Positions 11,309-19,205 of a stretch of DNA of 64,000 nt are shown here, one piece after another. The notes beneath the pieces are model-generated. The model searched no databases. It had not been told where the DNA came from and saw only the letters and a program-made list of their open reading frames with translations. Each line of letters begins with the position of its first letter. Positions within the stretch are counted from its first letter, which is position 1. The position numbers and the translations under genes are program-made. This DNA comes from an uncultured Pelagibacteraceae bacterium (lineage in GTDB: Bacteria > Pseudomonadota > Alphaproteobacteria > Pelagibacterales > Pelagibacteraceae), in contig CACAUR010000002.1 of NCBI GenBank assembly GCA_902535745.1, forward strand, positions 1 to 64,000, given 5' to 3'.

Positions 11309-12328
11309 ATGCTATTTTTCTATGTATATTTACTACTTGTATTAGTCCTATCGTTAGTTTTAAAAAAAAAGGGTGTATTATTAAACTTTTCTGGAGATAT
11401 TCACCAATCATTCTCTAATAAAAAAAATGTGCCCTTAGCCGGAGGACTTTTTATACTTTTTCCAATCATATTTTTTTTAAATGATTTTTTAATAAGTTGT
11501 TTCATGTTTTCAATTTATTTAATTGGTTTTTTTTCAGACAGAAAAATTCTTGTCTCTCCAAAAAAAAGATTTTTAATTCAATGTGTTTTAATTTTATTAT
11601 TTGTAATGGTCCTTGATATAAGAATAAACTCATCTAGAATTGAATTTTTTGATATTATTTTAAATAATAAAATTTTTGCTGTTCCCTTTTCAGCGTTTTG
11701 CTTATTAATTTTAATTAACGGAAGTAATTTTATTGATGGTTTGAATGGATTATTAATTTCTTTTACAATAATAATTCTTTTTATGTTAACTAAATTAAAT
11801 TTGATAGACTATTCAATAATTTCATACCAATCGGTCAATTTAATAATATTCACACTTTTATTGCTCTTGTTGCTAAATATTTTTAATGTTTTAATGCTTG
11901 GAGATAGTGGAGCATATTTACTTGGTTTTTTTGTTGGTTTTATTATAATTAGTTCTCATTTAAGCAATCCTGATATTTCCCCATACTTTTTTATTTCATT
12001 AATCTGGTATCCTTGTTTTGAAAATTTATTTTCAATCTTAAGAAAATTAAATAAAGAGTTTTCACCTTTAAAGCCAGATAGTAAACATCTCCATCAACTT
12101 GTTTTTTTCTTTCTTTCAAAAAAATTCAACCTAAGATTAGTTCTTTCTAATAACTTAAGCAGTACAATAATATGTTTTTTTAATTTCTTAATTATCTATA
12201 TTTCTACTTTAAATCCAGGAAGCACAATTTTTCAGATAAAATTAATTGCAACCTCAATTATTTTTTATAATGTTAGTTATATGTTTTTGTTTAAATTTTA
12301 TAAACTCAACTTAATATCTAAAAAATAA
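11309..12328 (+). CDS. MraY/WecA/WbpL-type undecaprenyl-phosphate sugar-1-phosphate transferase
   Basis: A 339-residue polytopic protein of glycosyltransferase family 4. These enzymes start O-antigen or other surface glycans by moving a HexNAc-1-phosphate onto undecaprenyl phosphate. The family motifs are visible in order: VPLAGGLFILFP near residue 45, the catalytic NFIDGLNGLL near 140, LMLGDSGAYLLGF near 196, and the soluble-loop HLHQ near 260 (HIHH-like in WecA). About ten hydrophobic segments are apparent. It is not expected to be MraY itself because it lies in an accessory glycan cluster. Its end overlaps the end of the convergent GT2 gene by 18 bases. Confidence 0.85.
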   Translation: MLFFYVYLLLVLVLSLVLKKKGVLLNFSGDIHQSFSNKKNVPLAGGLFILFPIIFFLNDFLISCFMFSIYLIGFFSDRKILVSPKKRFLIQCVLILLFVMVLDIRINSSRIEFFDIILNNKIFAVPFSAFCLLILINGSNFIDGLNGLLISFTIIILFMLTKLNLIDYSIISYQSVNLIIFTLLLLLLLNIFNVLMLGDSGAYLLGFFVGFIIISSHLSNPDISPYFFISLIWYPCFENLFSILRKLNKEFSPLKPDSKHLHQLVFFFLSKKFNLRLVLSNNLSSTIICFFNFLIIYISTLNPGSTIFQIKLIATSIIFYNVSYMFLFKFYKLNLISKK

Positions 12329-12979
12329 TTTTATCATTGAGAATAAAATTTTTAGACCATCTTTAAATGCATTTACTTTTTTTTTGCCTGCAATCCTTGA
12401 TCTTTCAAAAGATTTACTTGTACAAATTTTTAAATTAGCTCTTTTAGCTTTAATTGGCAACTCAACACAAAATGAAAAGTCTTTTGATTTAAGCTCAAGT
12501 TTTTTTGCACAAGACGTTCTTGCCATTACAAAAGTATAAAGAATATCAGTTATTTCTAATTTAAAAAAAATCTTTCCTAAAAAAGTAAAAATATAATTAC
12601 CGATTAATGTAATAGGTGTATCATCGTTGCTTCCACAGTTTTTTTCATATCTGGAAGCAAAAACAAAGTCGTACTTATCGACTTTGAGCTTACCTATCAT
12701 GAAAGCTAGTTCTTTTGGATTAAAGGATCCGTCAGCATTAAATATACAAAAAAATTCTGTCTCAACTGTTTCGATTCCCTTTTTTAACGCATCACCATAA
12801 CCATTAGAGTCTTGATAAATAATGGTACACTCATAATTTCTTATAGCTTCAATAGTAAGTTTATCTGAGGCTTCCAATATTATATTTTTCTTAAAATTGA
12901 AACTTTCAAGCTCATCCAATACTTTTGGCAAAGATTCTTTCTCATTTTTAGCTGGAATTATTAATGTAAGATCACTCAT
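12311..12979 (-). CDS. DPM1-like glycosyltransferase family 2 (paralogue A)
   Basis: A 222-residue GT2 protein. It starts MSDLTLIIPAKNEKESLPKV, has NGYGDALKKGI near residue 80 and NADGSFNP near 100 as the metal-binding region, and ends in a basic segment with KKKVNAFKDGLKIL. It is clearly paralogous to the gene at 18048-18731: same layout, same C-terminal signature, and similarity visible even at the DNA level near the stop codons. The family resembles polyprenyl-phosphate sugar synthases or transferases, but there are no long C-terminal membrane helices. It is convergent with the WecA-like gene. The substrate is unknown. Confidence 0.82.
   Translation of the reverse strand: MSDLTLIIPAKNEKESLPKVLDELESFNFKKNIILEASDKLTIEAIRNYECTIIYQDSNGYGDALKKGIETVETEFFCIFNADGSFNPKELAFMIGKLKVDKYDFVFASRYEKNCGSNDDTPITLIGNYIFTFLGKIFFKLEITDILYTFVMARTSCAKKLELKSKDFSFCVELPIKAKRANLKICTSKSFERSRIAGKKKVNAFKDGLKILFSMIKLFFRY
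12311..12979 (-). repeat. Diverged direct repeat, copy A (paralogous GT2 gene)
   Basis: This gene and the one at 18048-18731 are diverged copies in the same orientation. Near their stop codons both read accatctttaaa followed after a few bases by tttacttttttttt, and the proteins share the ending KKKV-AFKDGLKI. Both overlap the stop of a plus-strand gene tail to tail. The pair brackets the membrane protein, gmd, fcl/colC-like and colD-like genes, so recombination between ancestral copies could have inserted, exchanged or lost that segment. Confidence 0.55.
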
Positions 12980-13087
12980 CTAAATTTGAACACATATAAT
13001 TGATTAAAAATCAAAAGTAATAAAATTTAACTGTAGAGATATATTTTTTTAATTCAATATATTTATGAATACATTATAGATAGATTA

Positions 13088-14773
13088 ATGGTTATAAATT
13101 ATTTATTATTTTTAATTAGTTATTTTTTAATAGTTCTATCTGTCATTGGTCATGGTGTTTTAGCAATTAAATTTACAAAAACAAATATATTTATAGATGA
13201 AATAGGTTTTGTAGGTTTAGTTGGAATATTTTTTTTAATATTATATTCTTATATTACCCATTTTTTTATTAGCCACGGTTATTTACATAATATAGTTTTT
13301 ATTATTACTGGTCTCTTACCAGTTTATTATTTTAGATCTAAAATTTTAAATAAAAAAAATCTTATTTTTTTGTTTTCAATTTTCTCAATAATTTTTTTAG
13401 CTTTTGTAATTTTCAAAACTCACGATGATTTTGGATATTATCATTTTCCTTATAGTTATTATTTAAATAAGTTTTCAATGATCATAGGGATTGGCCCACT
13501 TAATCATGGTTTTAGAACACCATCATCAATTTTTTACTTAAACTCATTATTTTATTTGCCCTATTTGGATTATTACCTTTATCATATGGGTGCAATATTA
13601 ATGTTAGGATTTTCAAATATCATTTTAATTTCAAATATTAAAAAATATTTAGATAAAAAAGATAACAACCAGTTTTTTTTTCTTAATTTACTAGCGTTTA
13701 TTTTTATTAATGTTTTTTTTTACAGAATAGCAGAGCACGGCACAGATAGGTCAGCACAAATTCTTATCTTTTTATTTTTTATTTACGTTCTTTCTATTAG
13801 GGAGAATTATGCTCATTTTGATAATATCTTAACAAAATTGTTAATTTTATTAAGTATAATTGTATCCTTAAAATCTTTTTATATTTTATATTTTATTTTT
13901 ACCCTTCCGTTCATCTACTACATTATAAAAGATGATAAAGTTTATCTAATATATAAAATTTTAAAAAACCCAATATTATATTTCTCTATTTTGATGGGTA
14001 TTTGTGTAATTTTTGTTTATTTATTTAATACAGGATGTTTGTTGTATCCGGTGCCACAAACCTGTATCGATGGAATAGAATGGGGTATTCCGAAGTTAGA
14101 AGTTAGCGCACTTAACACGCATTATCAATGGTGGTCAAAAGCAGGCGGCGGTCCAGGATATAATCATGAACTCGATAAAGAGCTGTATATTCAAAATTTT
14201 AATTGGTTCTCGAACTGGATTGATAAATATTTCTTTAATAAGATGTCAGACTTCCTTCTTAGCCTTTCATTTATTTCCGTATTATTAATAATGATTTTTA
14301 AATCAAATAAAAAAAAATCATTTAGCGAAAATTCTAAAAACAATTTTTTATATTATTTTTTAATTACATTATTATTAGCAGAGTGGTTTTTAAATCACCC
14401 TTCTTTAAGGTATGGGGGCTATATTATTTTTTCTTTAATTTTTTTTATTCCATTAGCTTATTTATTGTCAAAATATGAAATAACCAAATATTTCAAGGCT
14501 AAAATAATAATTCTGTTTTTTTTAGTTGTCTCCATCTTTGTTGGAAGGAATATTGACAGAATTGTTTATGAGATAAACTTTTATAAAGCAAATTTTAGAC
14601 AAAATATGTTTTTTTTCACTGATCAGAATCATTTCAGAATTAACAAAAAACTGAAGGATCTTTCAAGAATGTATCTTAATTGTAATCAAAATATTAATAA
14701 ATGTTCAAATAATAAAGATTTTATAATTAAAAAAAGTTATGGAAAAATGACATTAATTAGAATTAAAAATTAA
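13088..14773 (+). CDS. Large polytopic membrane protein of the polysaccharide island, possibly GT-C-like
   Basis: A 561-residue protein with roughly a dozen hydrophobic segments. Near residue 112 it has the polar stretch HDDFGYYHFPYSYYL, after the second group of helices, and near 350 the periplasmic-looking QWWSKAGGGPGYNHEL. An acidic pair in the first large loop is typical of GT-C glycosyltransferases and of some uncharacterised membrane families in surface-glycan loci, so a polyprenyl-sugar-using transferase or a polymerase-like role is possible. I cannot assign a family with certainty. Its 5' flank of 108 bases is divergent from GT2 paralogue A. Codon use is extremely AT-rich. Confidence 0.7.
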   Translation: MVINYLLFLISYFLIVLSVIGHGVLAIKFTKTNIFIDEIGFVGLVGIFFLILYSYITHFFISHGYLHNIVFIITGLLPVYYFRSKILNKKNLIFLFSIFSIIFLAFVIFKTHDDFGYYHFPYSYYLNKFSMIIGIGPLNHGFRTPSSIFYLNSLFYLPYLDYYLYHMGAILMLGFSNIILISNIKKYLDKKDNNQFFFLNLLAFIFINVFFYRIAEHGTDRSAQILIFLFFIYVLSIRENYAHFDNILTKLLILLSIIVSLKSFYILYFIFTLPFIYYIIKDDKVYLIYKILKNPILYFSILMGICVIFVYLFNTGCLLYPVPQTCIDGIEWGIPKLEVSALNTHYQWWSKAGGGPGYNHELDKELYIQNFNWFSNWIDKYFFNKMSDFLLSLSFISVLLIMIFKSNKKKSFSENSKNNFLYYFLITLLLAEWFLNHPSLRYGGYIIFSLIFFIPLAYLLSKYEITKYFKAKIIILFFLVVSIFVGRNIDRIVYEINFYKANFRQNMFFFTDQNHFRINKKLKDLSRMYLNCNQNINKCSNNKDFIIKKSYGKMTLIRIKN

Positions 14774-14851
14774 TTATTCAATTTGTCAAAATTTTTTCAA
14801 GCAAAAAAAATAAGTATTAACAAATGTTTAAAAAGAATATAATAGAGTGGG

Positions 14852-15898
14852 ATGAATAAAAAAATTGCTTTGATATTTGGTATCACCGGACAAGATGGTT
14901 CTTATTTGGCAGAATTTTTGCTAAAAAAAAAGTATATAGTGCATGGAGTCAAAAGAAGATCTTCATCAATAAATACTTCAAGAGTAGACCACATCTATCA
15001 AGAACCAGGTGAGAAATCTCGTAATTTTTTCCTACATTATGGTGATATTACAGACTCAACTTCTGTATCAAAAATTATCGAAATGATTAAACCTCATGAA
15101 ATTTATAATTTAGCGGCACAATCCCATGTAGCTGTATCTTTTGAGGTTCCAGAATACACTGCGAATGCAGATGCACTTGGAGCTCTAAGAATACTTGAAG
15201 CTATAAAGTTTCATAGATTGACAAAAAAAACTAAATTTTACCAAGCAGGAACCTCAGAAATGTATGGAAAAGTTCAAGATACTCCACAAAATGAAAAAAC
15301 AAATTTTTATCCTTTAAGCCCATATGGTGTAGCAAAACTTTATGCGCATTGGATAACTAAAAATTACAGGGAGGCTTACAATATTTTTGGCTCTAACGGT
15401 ATTTTATTTAATCACGAAAGTCCTAGAAGAGGAGAGACATTTGTTACAAAGAAAATTGTGAGAGCACTGGTAAGAATTAAAATGGGAAAACAGAGAATAC
15501 TCTATCTTGGAAATTTAGATGCAAAAAGAGATTGGGGTCATGCGAAAGATTATGTGGAGGCTATGTGGAAAATTTTGCAACAAAAACAACCTGATGACTT
15601 TGTAATTGCCACAGGTAGGCAATATAGTATTCGTCAATTTATAAGCTTTGTTTCTAAAAAGCTTGACATGAAAATTGTTTGGAAAGGAAAAGGTTTAAAA
15701 GAGAAAGGATCTGATTCTTTGAGTAATAAAACTATTATTTCAATTGATAAGAATTATTTAAGGCCATTAGATGTAAATACATTATTGGGAAATGCTTCTA
15801 AAGCTAGGAAGAAGTTATCATGGAAACCAAAAATAAATATTCATAAGCTAATTGATGAAATGATTTTAGAAGAAAAAAGCATCATAGAAAATGAATAA
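14852..15898 (+). CDS. gmd: GDP-mannose 4,6-dehydratase
   Basis: A 348-residue extended SDR enzyme converting GDP-D-mannose to GDP-4-keto-6-deoxy-D-mannose. The NAD(P)-binding motif [14 protein letters not shown] begins near residue 9 and is followed by the NADP-type [18 protein letters not shown]. The catalytic TSEMYG and YGVAK (about residue 160) are present. The diagnostic [16 protein letters not shown] lies near 187, and GDP-mannose dehydratases are recognised by this stretch. Length matches the family. It overlaps the next gene by eight bases. The product can feed both GDP-fucose and GDP-colitose synthesis, so the neighbours decide the end product. Confidence 0.95.
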   Translation: MNKKIALIFGITGQDGSYLAEFLLKKKYIVHGVKRRSSSINTSRVDHIYQEPGEKSRNFFLHYGDITDSTSVSKIIEMIKPHEIYNLAAQSHVAVSFEVPEYTANADALGALRILEAIKFHRLTKKTKFYQAGTSEMYGKVQDTPQNEKTNFYPLSPYGVAKLYAHWITKNYREAYNIFGSNGILFNHESPRRGETFVTKKIVRALVRIKMGKQRILYLGNLDAKRDWGHAKDYVEAMWKILQQKQPDDFVIATGRQYSIRQFISFVSKKLDMKIVWKGKGLKEKGSDSLSNKTIISIDKNYLRPLDVNTLLGNASKARKKLSWKPKINIHKLIDEMILEEKSIIENE

Positions 15899-16820
15899 AA
15901 GAAAAAAAATCTTTTTAGCTGGACACAACGGAATGGTTGGCAGCGCTATATTTAATAAATTAAAAATAAATGGGTACAAAAATATAATAACTAGATCCAG
16001 GAAAGAGCTAAATTTACTAAATCAAAAAGAAACTTTAAAATTTTTGGAAAAAAACAAACCTTATTTCGTAATTCTTGCAGCTGCAAAAGTAGGGGGTATA
16101 GAGGATAACTTAAAGAACAAAGATAAATTTATTTATGAAAATCTACAAATTCAAAATAATATTATTCATGGTAGTTATCTTGCAGGTGTTAAAAATTTAT
16201 TTTTATTGGGCTCTAGTTGCATTTATCCAAAGCACTGTAAACAACCAATGAAAGAGGAATATTTGCTTACAGGACCTCTTGAGGAAACAAACGATGCCTA
16301 TTCAATTGCAAAAATAGCAGGTTTAAAAATGTGTGAATATTATAGTAAAAGTCACAAACTTAATTTTAAGACTCTTATGCCACCTAATTTATATGGCCCT
16401 AACGACAATTTTAATTTAAAAACATCTCATTTCTATCCAGCTCTACTTAAAAAAATATACCTTTCTAAATTGAATAATAAAAAAAAACTTACAGTTTGGG
16501 GAACTGGTAAAGCTAAAAGAGAATTAATGTTCGTAGATGATTTAGCAGATGCAGTCCTGTTCTTTATGAAAAAAAAATTTAAACAGCCATTTATTAATAT
16601 TGGAACTGGAGAGGAACACTCAATACTATGGTATGCGAAATACATTATGAAAAAAATGAATATAAAGCTAAAAGTGCAATTTGATTACACAAAACCAGAT
16701 GGTATGCCGCGAAAGTGCTTAGATGTATCGATTGCGAAAAGATATGGTTGGAAACCTATTAATAACTTAGATAGAGGATTCGACTCAACATTAAATTATT
16801 TAACAAAAAAACTAAAATAA
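15891..16820 (+). CDS. fcl: GDP-L-fucose synthase family epimerase/reductase (Fcl or ColC-like)
   Basis: A 309-residue SDR enzyme. It has [10 protein letters not shown] near residue 11, [16 protein letters not shown] with the catalytic Ser/Cys region, Y137-SIA-K141, and [12 protein letters not shown] ahead of the active-site [10 protein letters not shown]. In GDP-fucose synthase this fold does C3/C5 epimerisation and C4 reduction. The homologous ColC does C5 epimerisation and C4 reduction on GDP-4-keto-3,6-dideoxymannose. The two cannot be told apart by motif alone. With a ColD-like gene 12 bases downstream, the ColC role is at least as likely as Fcl. It overlaps gmd by eight bases, so all three are one operon. 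Confidence 0.85.
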   Translation: MNKRKKIFLAGHNGMVGSAIFNKLKINGYKNIITRSRKELNLLNQKETLKFLEKNKPYFVILAAAKVGGIEDNLKNKDKFIYENLQIQNNIIHGSYLAGVKNLFLLGSSCIYPKHCKQPMKEEYLLTGPLEETNDAYSIAKIAGLKMCEYYSKSHKLNFKTLMPPNLYGPNDNFNLKTSHFYPALLKKIYLSKLNNKKKLTVWGTGKAKRELMFVDDLADAVLFFMKKKFKQPFINIGTGEEHSILWYAKYIMKKMNIKLKVQFDYTKPDGMPRKCLDVSIAKRYGWKPINNLDRGFDSTLNYLTKKLK

Positions 16821-16832
16821 AAAATTAAAATC

Positions 16833-18068
16833 ATGTCAAATAAAAAGTTTATCCATAAAATATTACTTCCAAAAAAAAACAAATATATTTACTCACTTTT
16901 AGACGAAGGACTTTCTACGAATGATTTAAATGAAGGTATTAAAGTTTTGAAGTCAGGTAGAATTACAATGGGTCAGAAAACAGAGATATTTGAAAATAAG
17001 TTTAAAAAGTTCCTTGGTTCAAAATACGCATTAATGGTAAACTCAGGTTCCTCAGCAAATTTATTGGCCACTTTTGCGTCTTGCAATCCTTTGAGAAAAA
17101 ATCGTTTTAAAAAAAATGATGAAGCGTTAATACAAACTTTGTGTTGGCCAACTTCCCTGTGGCCCTTAGTTCAATGTGGTTTAAAAATAAATTTTATTGA
17201 TGTTAATCCTTTAACATTAAACGTAAATGCGGAAGACTTGATTAAAAAAATTACGAAAAAAACAAAAGTTATTCTAGTTGTTAATGTTTTAGGACTTTCT
17301 GCAGATATAAAAAAAATAAGAGATTTTTGCTTAAAAAAAAAGATCATTCTTATCGAAGATAACTGCGAGTCTTTAGGAGCTAAATATAATAAAAAATTTT
17401 TAGGCACATTTGGAGACTTTGGGACATTTTCATTCTTCTATTCTCATCAAATAACATCAGGGGAAGGTGGAATGGTAATTTGTAATAATAAAGAAGATTA
17501 TGAAATATTAAAATCTTTAAGATCTCATGGTTGGTCAAGAGAAAAAAAAACTGCAATTAAGTATCCACATTTAGATCCAAGATATATTTTTATAAATTCT
17601 GGCTTTAATCTTCGTCCCACAGATATACAGGCTGCAATTGGCTTAAACCAATTTACAAGACTTAAAAAGTTCATTAAAACGAGAACAGACAATAGAGATA
17701 AAATTATTAAAAGTCTAAAAAATCACAAAAAATGGACTGGACAGTTTTCATTTGTTAAAGTGCCAAAAAAAGTTTCACCAAGTTATATGGTTTTTCCAAT
17801 ATTTTTAAATATCAAATTCAGAAAGAAAAAGGTTAAATTTATAAATTTTTTAGAATCCAAAGGTCTTGAAACACGTCCAATTATAAGTGGATCATTTGTA
17901 AATCAACCATCATCTCAATTGTTTAAACTTAACTTAAAAAAAAAAAAGTATCCTGGTGCAGATTTAGTTCAAGAATTAGGATTTGTAATTGGGCTACACA
18001 CAAAAATGATATCAAAAAATCAACTGAAATTTATATCTGACACTCTTTTATCTATTGATAACCTCTAA
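16833..18068 (+). CDS. colD: DegT/DnrJ family PLP enzyme with active-site His: GDP-4-keto-6-deoxymannose 3-dehydratase-like
   Basis: A 411-residue fold-type I PLP enzyme. The family lysine that normally binds PLP is replaced by H205 in TFSFFYSHQITSGEGG. This substitution marks the sugar 3-dehydratases ColD and E1/RfbH, as opposed to aminotransferases (pattern SFxxxKxxxxGEGG). Other ColD-like stretches are VNSGSSANLL near 70, LIEDNCESLGAKYN near 174, RSHGWSRE near 231, GFNLRPTDIQAAIGLNQ and ETRPIISGSF. From the gmd product it would remove the C3 hydroxyl to give GDP-4-keto-3,6-dideoxymannose. No ferredoxin-like E1-reductase partner, as used by RfbH, is seen, which fits ColD better. Its end overlaps GT2 paralogue B by 21 bases. 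Confidence 0.78.
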   Translation: MSNKKFIHKILLPKKNKYIYSLLDEGLSTNDLNEGIKVLKSGRITMGQKTEIFENKFKKFLGSKYALMVNSGSSANLLATFASCNPLRKNRFKKNDEALIQTLCWPTSLWPLVQCGLKINFIDVNPLTLNVNAEDLIKKITKKTKVILVVNVLGLSADIKKIRDFCLKKKIILIEDNCESLGAKYNKKFLGTFGDFGTFSFFYSHQITSGEGGMVICNNKEDYEILKSLRSHGWSREKKTAIKYPHLDPRYIFINSGFNLRPTDIQAAIGLNQFTRLKKFIKTRTDNRDKIIKSLKNHKKWTGQFSFVKVPKKVSPSYMVFPIFLNIKFRKKKVKFINFLESKGLETRPIISGSFVNQPSSQLFKLNLKKKKYPGADLVQELGFVIGLHTKMISKNQLKFISDTLLSIDNL

Positions 18069-18731
18069 AAATTTTTTGAGAAGATAAATTAGAATTTTTA
18101 AACCATCTTTAAAGGCTTTTACTTTTTTTTTATCTGCCACTCTTTTTCTTTCAACACAAGGGATTGTAGAATATTTGTATTTTAGTTTTTTAGTTTTGAA
18201 GGGTATTTCCACACATAGACAGTAGTCGTTTTGACTTAAATTCATTTCATTTAGCCTTTCTGTTTTTGCGAAAATATATGTAAAAAGAATATCCGTCATG
18301 TTTAGTCTTAACAAAAAATTTCCTAAAAAAGTAAAAAAAAAATTACCAACTCTTGTAATCAAGTCATCATCAAAACTACCGGCACCTTTTTCATATCGGG
18401 ATCCAAAAACTACATCTAAATTTTTCTCTCTACTTTTATCTAACATTATTGAAATATATTTAGGATCAGTTGATCCATCTGCATAATAGATACATGAATA
18501 AGCTGTAGCAGATTGCTTAATACCTTCTAAAATTGCATTTCCATATCCTCTACCAGTCTGGAAAATAATTTTACAATCATAATCTTTTATTGCTTTAAAA
18601 GTCTCCACATCATCTTTTTGCATAACAATCATAATATTTATATTTGGATAATGATTTTTTAATTCATTCAAAACAATAGGTAGTGCATTAGGCTCTTTTT
18701 TTGCGGGAATTATTAAAGTAACTTCTTTCAT
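18048..18731 (-). CDS. DPM1-like glycosyltransferase family 2 (paralogue B)
   Basis: A 227-residue GT2 protein starting MKEVTLIIPAKKEPNALPIV, with GRGYGNAILEGI near residue 80, YADGSTDP near 100 and the basic end KKKVKAFKDGLKIL. It is the second member of a paralogous pair with 12311-12979 and lies in the same orientation. As there, no C-terminal membrane anchor is evident beyond a short hydrophobic tail. Donor and acceptor sugars are unknown. The gene starts 103 bases upstream of the 5S rRNA gene, reads away from it, and closes the polysaccharide island. Confidence 0.82.
   Translation of the reverse strand: MKEVTLIIPAKKEPNALPIVLNELKNHYPNINIMIVMQKDDVETFKAIKDYDCKIIFQTGRGYGNAILEGIKQSATAYSCIYYADGSTDPKYISIMLDKSREKNLDVVFGSRYEKGAGSFDDDLITRVGNFFFTFLGNFLLRLNMTDILFTYIFAKTERLNEMNLSQNDYCLCVEIPFKTKKLKYKYSTIPCVERKRVADKKKVKAFKDGLKILIYLLKKFLEVINR
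18048..18731 (-). repeat. Diverged direct repeat, copy B (paralogous GT2 gene)
   Basis: Second copy of the paralogous GT2 pair described at 12311-12979, in the same orientation about 5.7 kb away. Both copies share the accatctttaaa and poly-T block just inside the stop codon, and the protein positions around GYG, the DG metal motif and the AFKDGLKI tail. Confidence 0.55.
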
Positions 18732-18801
18732 TTTACTACTTCTATATTAATGTTCATTAATCTGAATTCAATTTTAAATATACTTTAATGATTTTTTAAA
18801 G

Positions 18802-18829
18802 TTTACAAACACCCAAATTAAGGTATAAC
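18802..18829 (+). promoter_or_regulatory. Predicted sigma-70 promoter of the solitary 5S rRNA gene
   Basis: A TTTACA box at 18802-18807 and a TATAAC box at 18824-18829 are separated by 16 bases. Seven bases beyond the -10 box is 18836, which is the first paired base of the mature 5S acceptor-like helix. The match in position is what makes this convincing; neither box is a perfect consensus. Nothing upstream on this strand (the nearest gene reads away) could supply read-through from a 23S gene. Confidence 0.55.
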
Positions 18830-18834
18830 ACCCA

Positions 18835-18952
18835 GGCCTGGTGATTATTGCGAAGGTGTAATACCCGATCCCATTCCGAACTCGGTAGTCAAGCCCTTCT
18901 GCGCCGATGGTACTTTGTCTTAAGACACGGAAGAGTAGGACGTTGCCAGGCT
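18835..18952 (+). rRNA. rrf: 5S ribosomal RNA
   Basis: A stretch of about 117 bases with the conserved 5S features. The terminal helix pairs gcctggt (18836-18842) with gccaggc (18945-18951). The loop B/C region reads cccgatcccattccgaactcgg, summarised here as the universal CCGAACUCGG core at 18876-18889, and loop E/helix IV contains gccgatggtact. No 16S or 23S gene lies upstream; the neighbour is a glycosyltransferase gene on the other strand. A detached 5S bordering a hypervariable polysaccharide region is known in SAR11 genomes. rpmJ starts nine bases after the helix. Confidence 0.93.
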
Positions 18953-18960
18953 AATTAATT

Positions 18961-19086
18961 ATGAAAATAAAAAGTTCCCTTAAATCATTAAAAAAAAGAG
19001 ATCTTAATTCAAAGTTAGTTAAGAGAAGAGGTAGAGTTTACATAATTAATAAAAAAAACCCGAAATTTAAAGCTAGACAGAAGTAA
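18961..19086 (+). CDS. rpmJ: Ribosomal protein bL36 (zinc-free form)
   Basis: A 41-residue protein beginning [14 protein letters not shown] and ending [12 protein letters not shown], with [14 protein letters not shown] in the middle. This is bL36 of the large ribosomal subunit. It lacks the CxxC...CxxxxH zinc ligands of the other bL36 type and so belongs to the Cys-less form usual in alphaproteobacteria. The ATG lies nine bases behind the 3' end of 5S rRNA, with no recognisable Shine-Dalgarno sequence in between. Joint transcription with 5S, followed by processing, is likely. Confidence 0.9.
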   Translation: MKIKSSLKSLKKRDLNSKLVKRRGRVYIINKKNPKFKARQK

Positions 19087-19089
19087 TTT

Positions 19090-19200
19090 ATGGATAATGA
19101 AGACCATAAAAAAACATGGGATAATTTTACTAAGTTTGTTCTTTGGGGGACAATTTCAGTCATTGTTATTTTAACACTTCTAGCTATTTTCTTAATATAA
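19090..19200 (+). CDS. Small membrane protein, aa3-type cytochrome c oxidase subunit IV-like
   Basis: A 36-residue peptide. The amphipathic start MDNEDHKKTWDNFTKFV is followed by one membrane helix of about 18 residues (GTISVIVILTLLAIFLI). The pattern of short E/D-H-KxTW/Y-xxF lead plus single helix fits the bacterial aa3-type oxidase subunit IV family, a small peptide of the cytochrome oxidase complex. In many alphaproteobacteria this gene sits just ahead of the transhydrogenase genes, as it does here (pntAa starts five bases later). The oxidase role is known for homologues; whether it acts there or with transhydrogenase in this organism cannot be told. Confidence 0.7.
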   Translation: MDNEDHKKTWDNFTKFVLWGTISVIVILTLLAIFLI

Positions 19201-19205
19201 TTAAA

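Noticed and set aside
14838-14843. TATAAT just upstream of gmd as a promoter for leaderless mRNA
   Set aside because: No -35 box fits, and TATAAT is common by chance in such AT-rich DNA.
19143-19205. Upstream in-frame ATG for pntAa
   Set aside because: It lies inside the 36-residue membrane peptide gene; PntAa homologues start at MIVGSINED.
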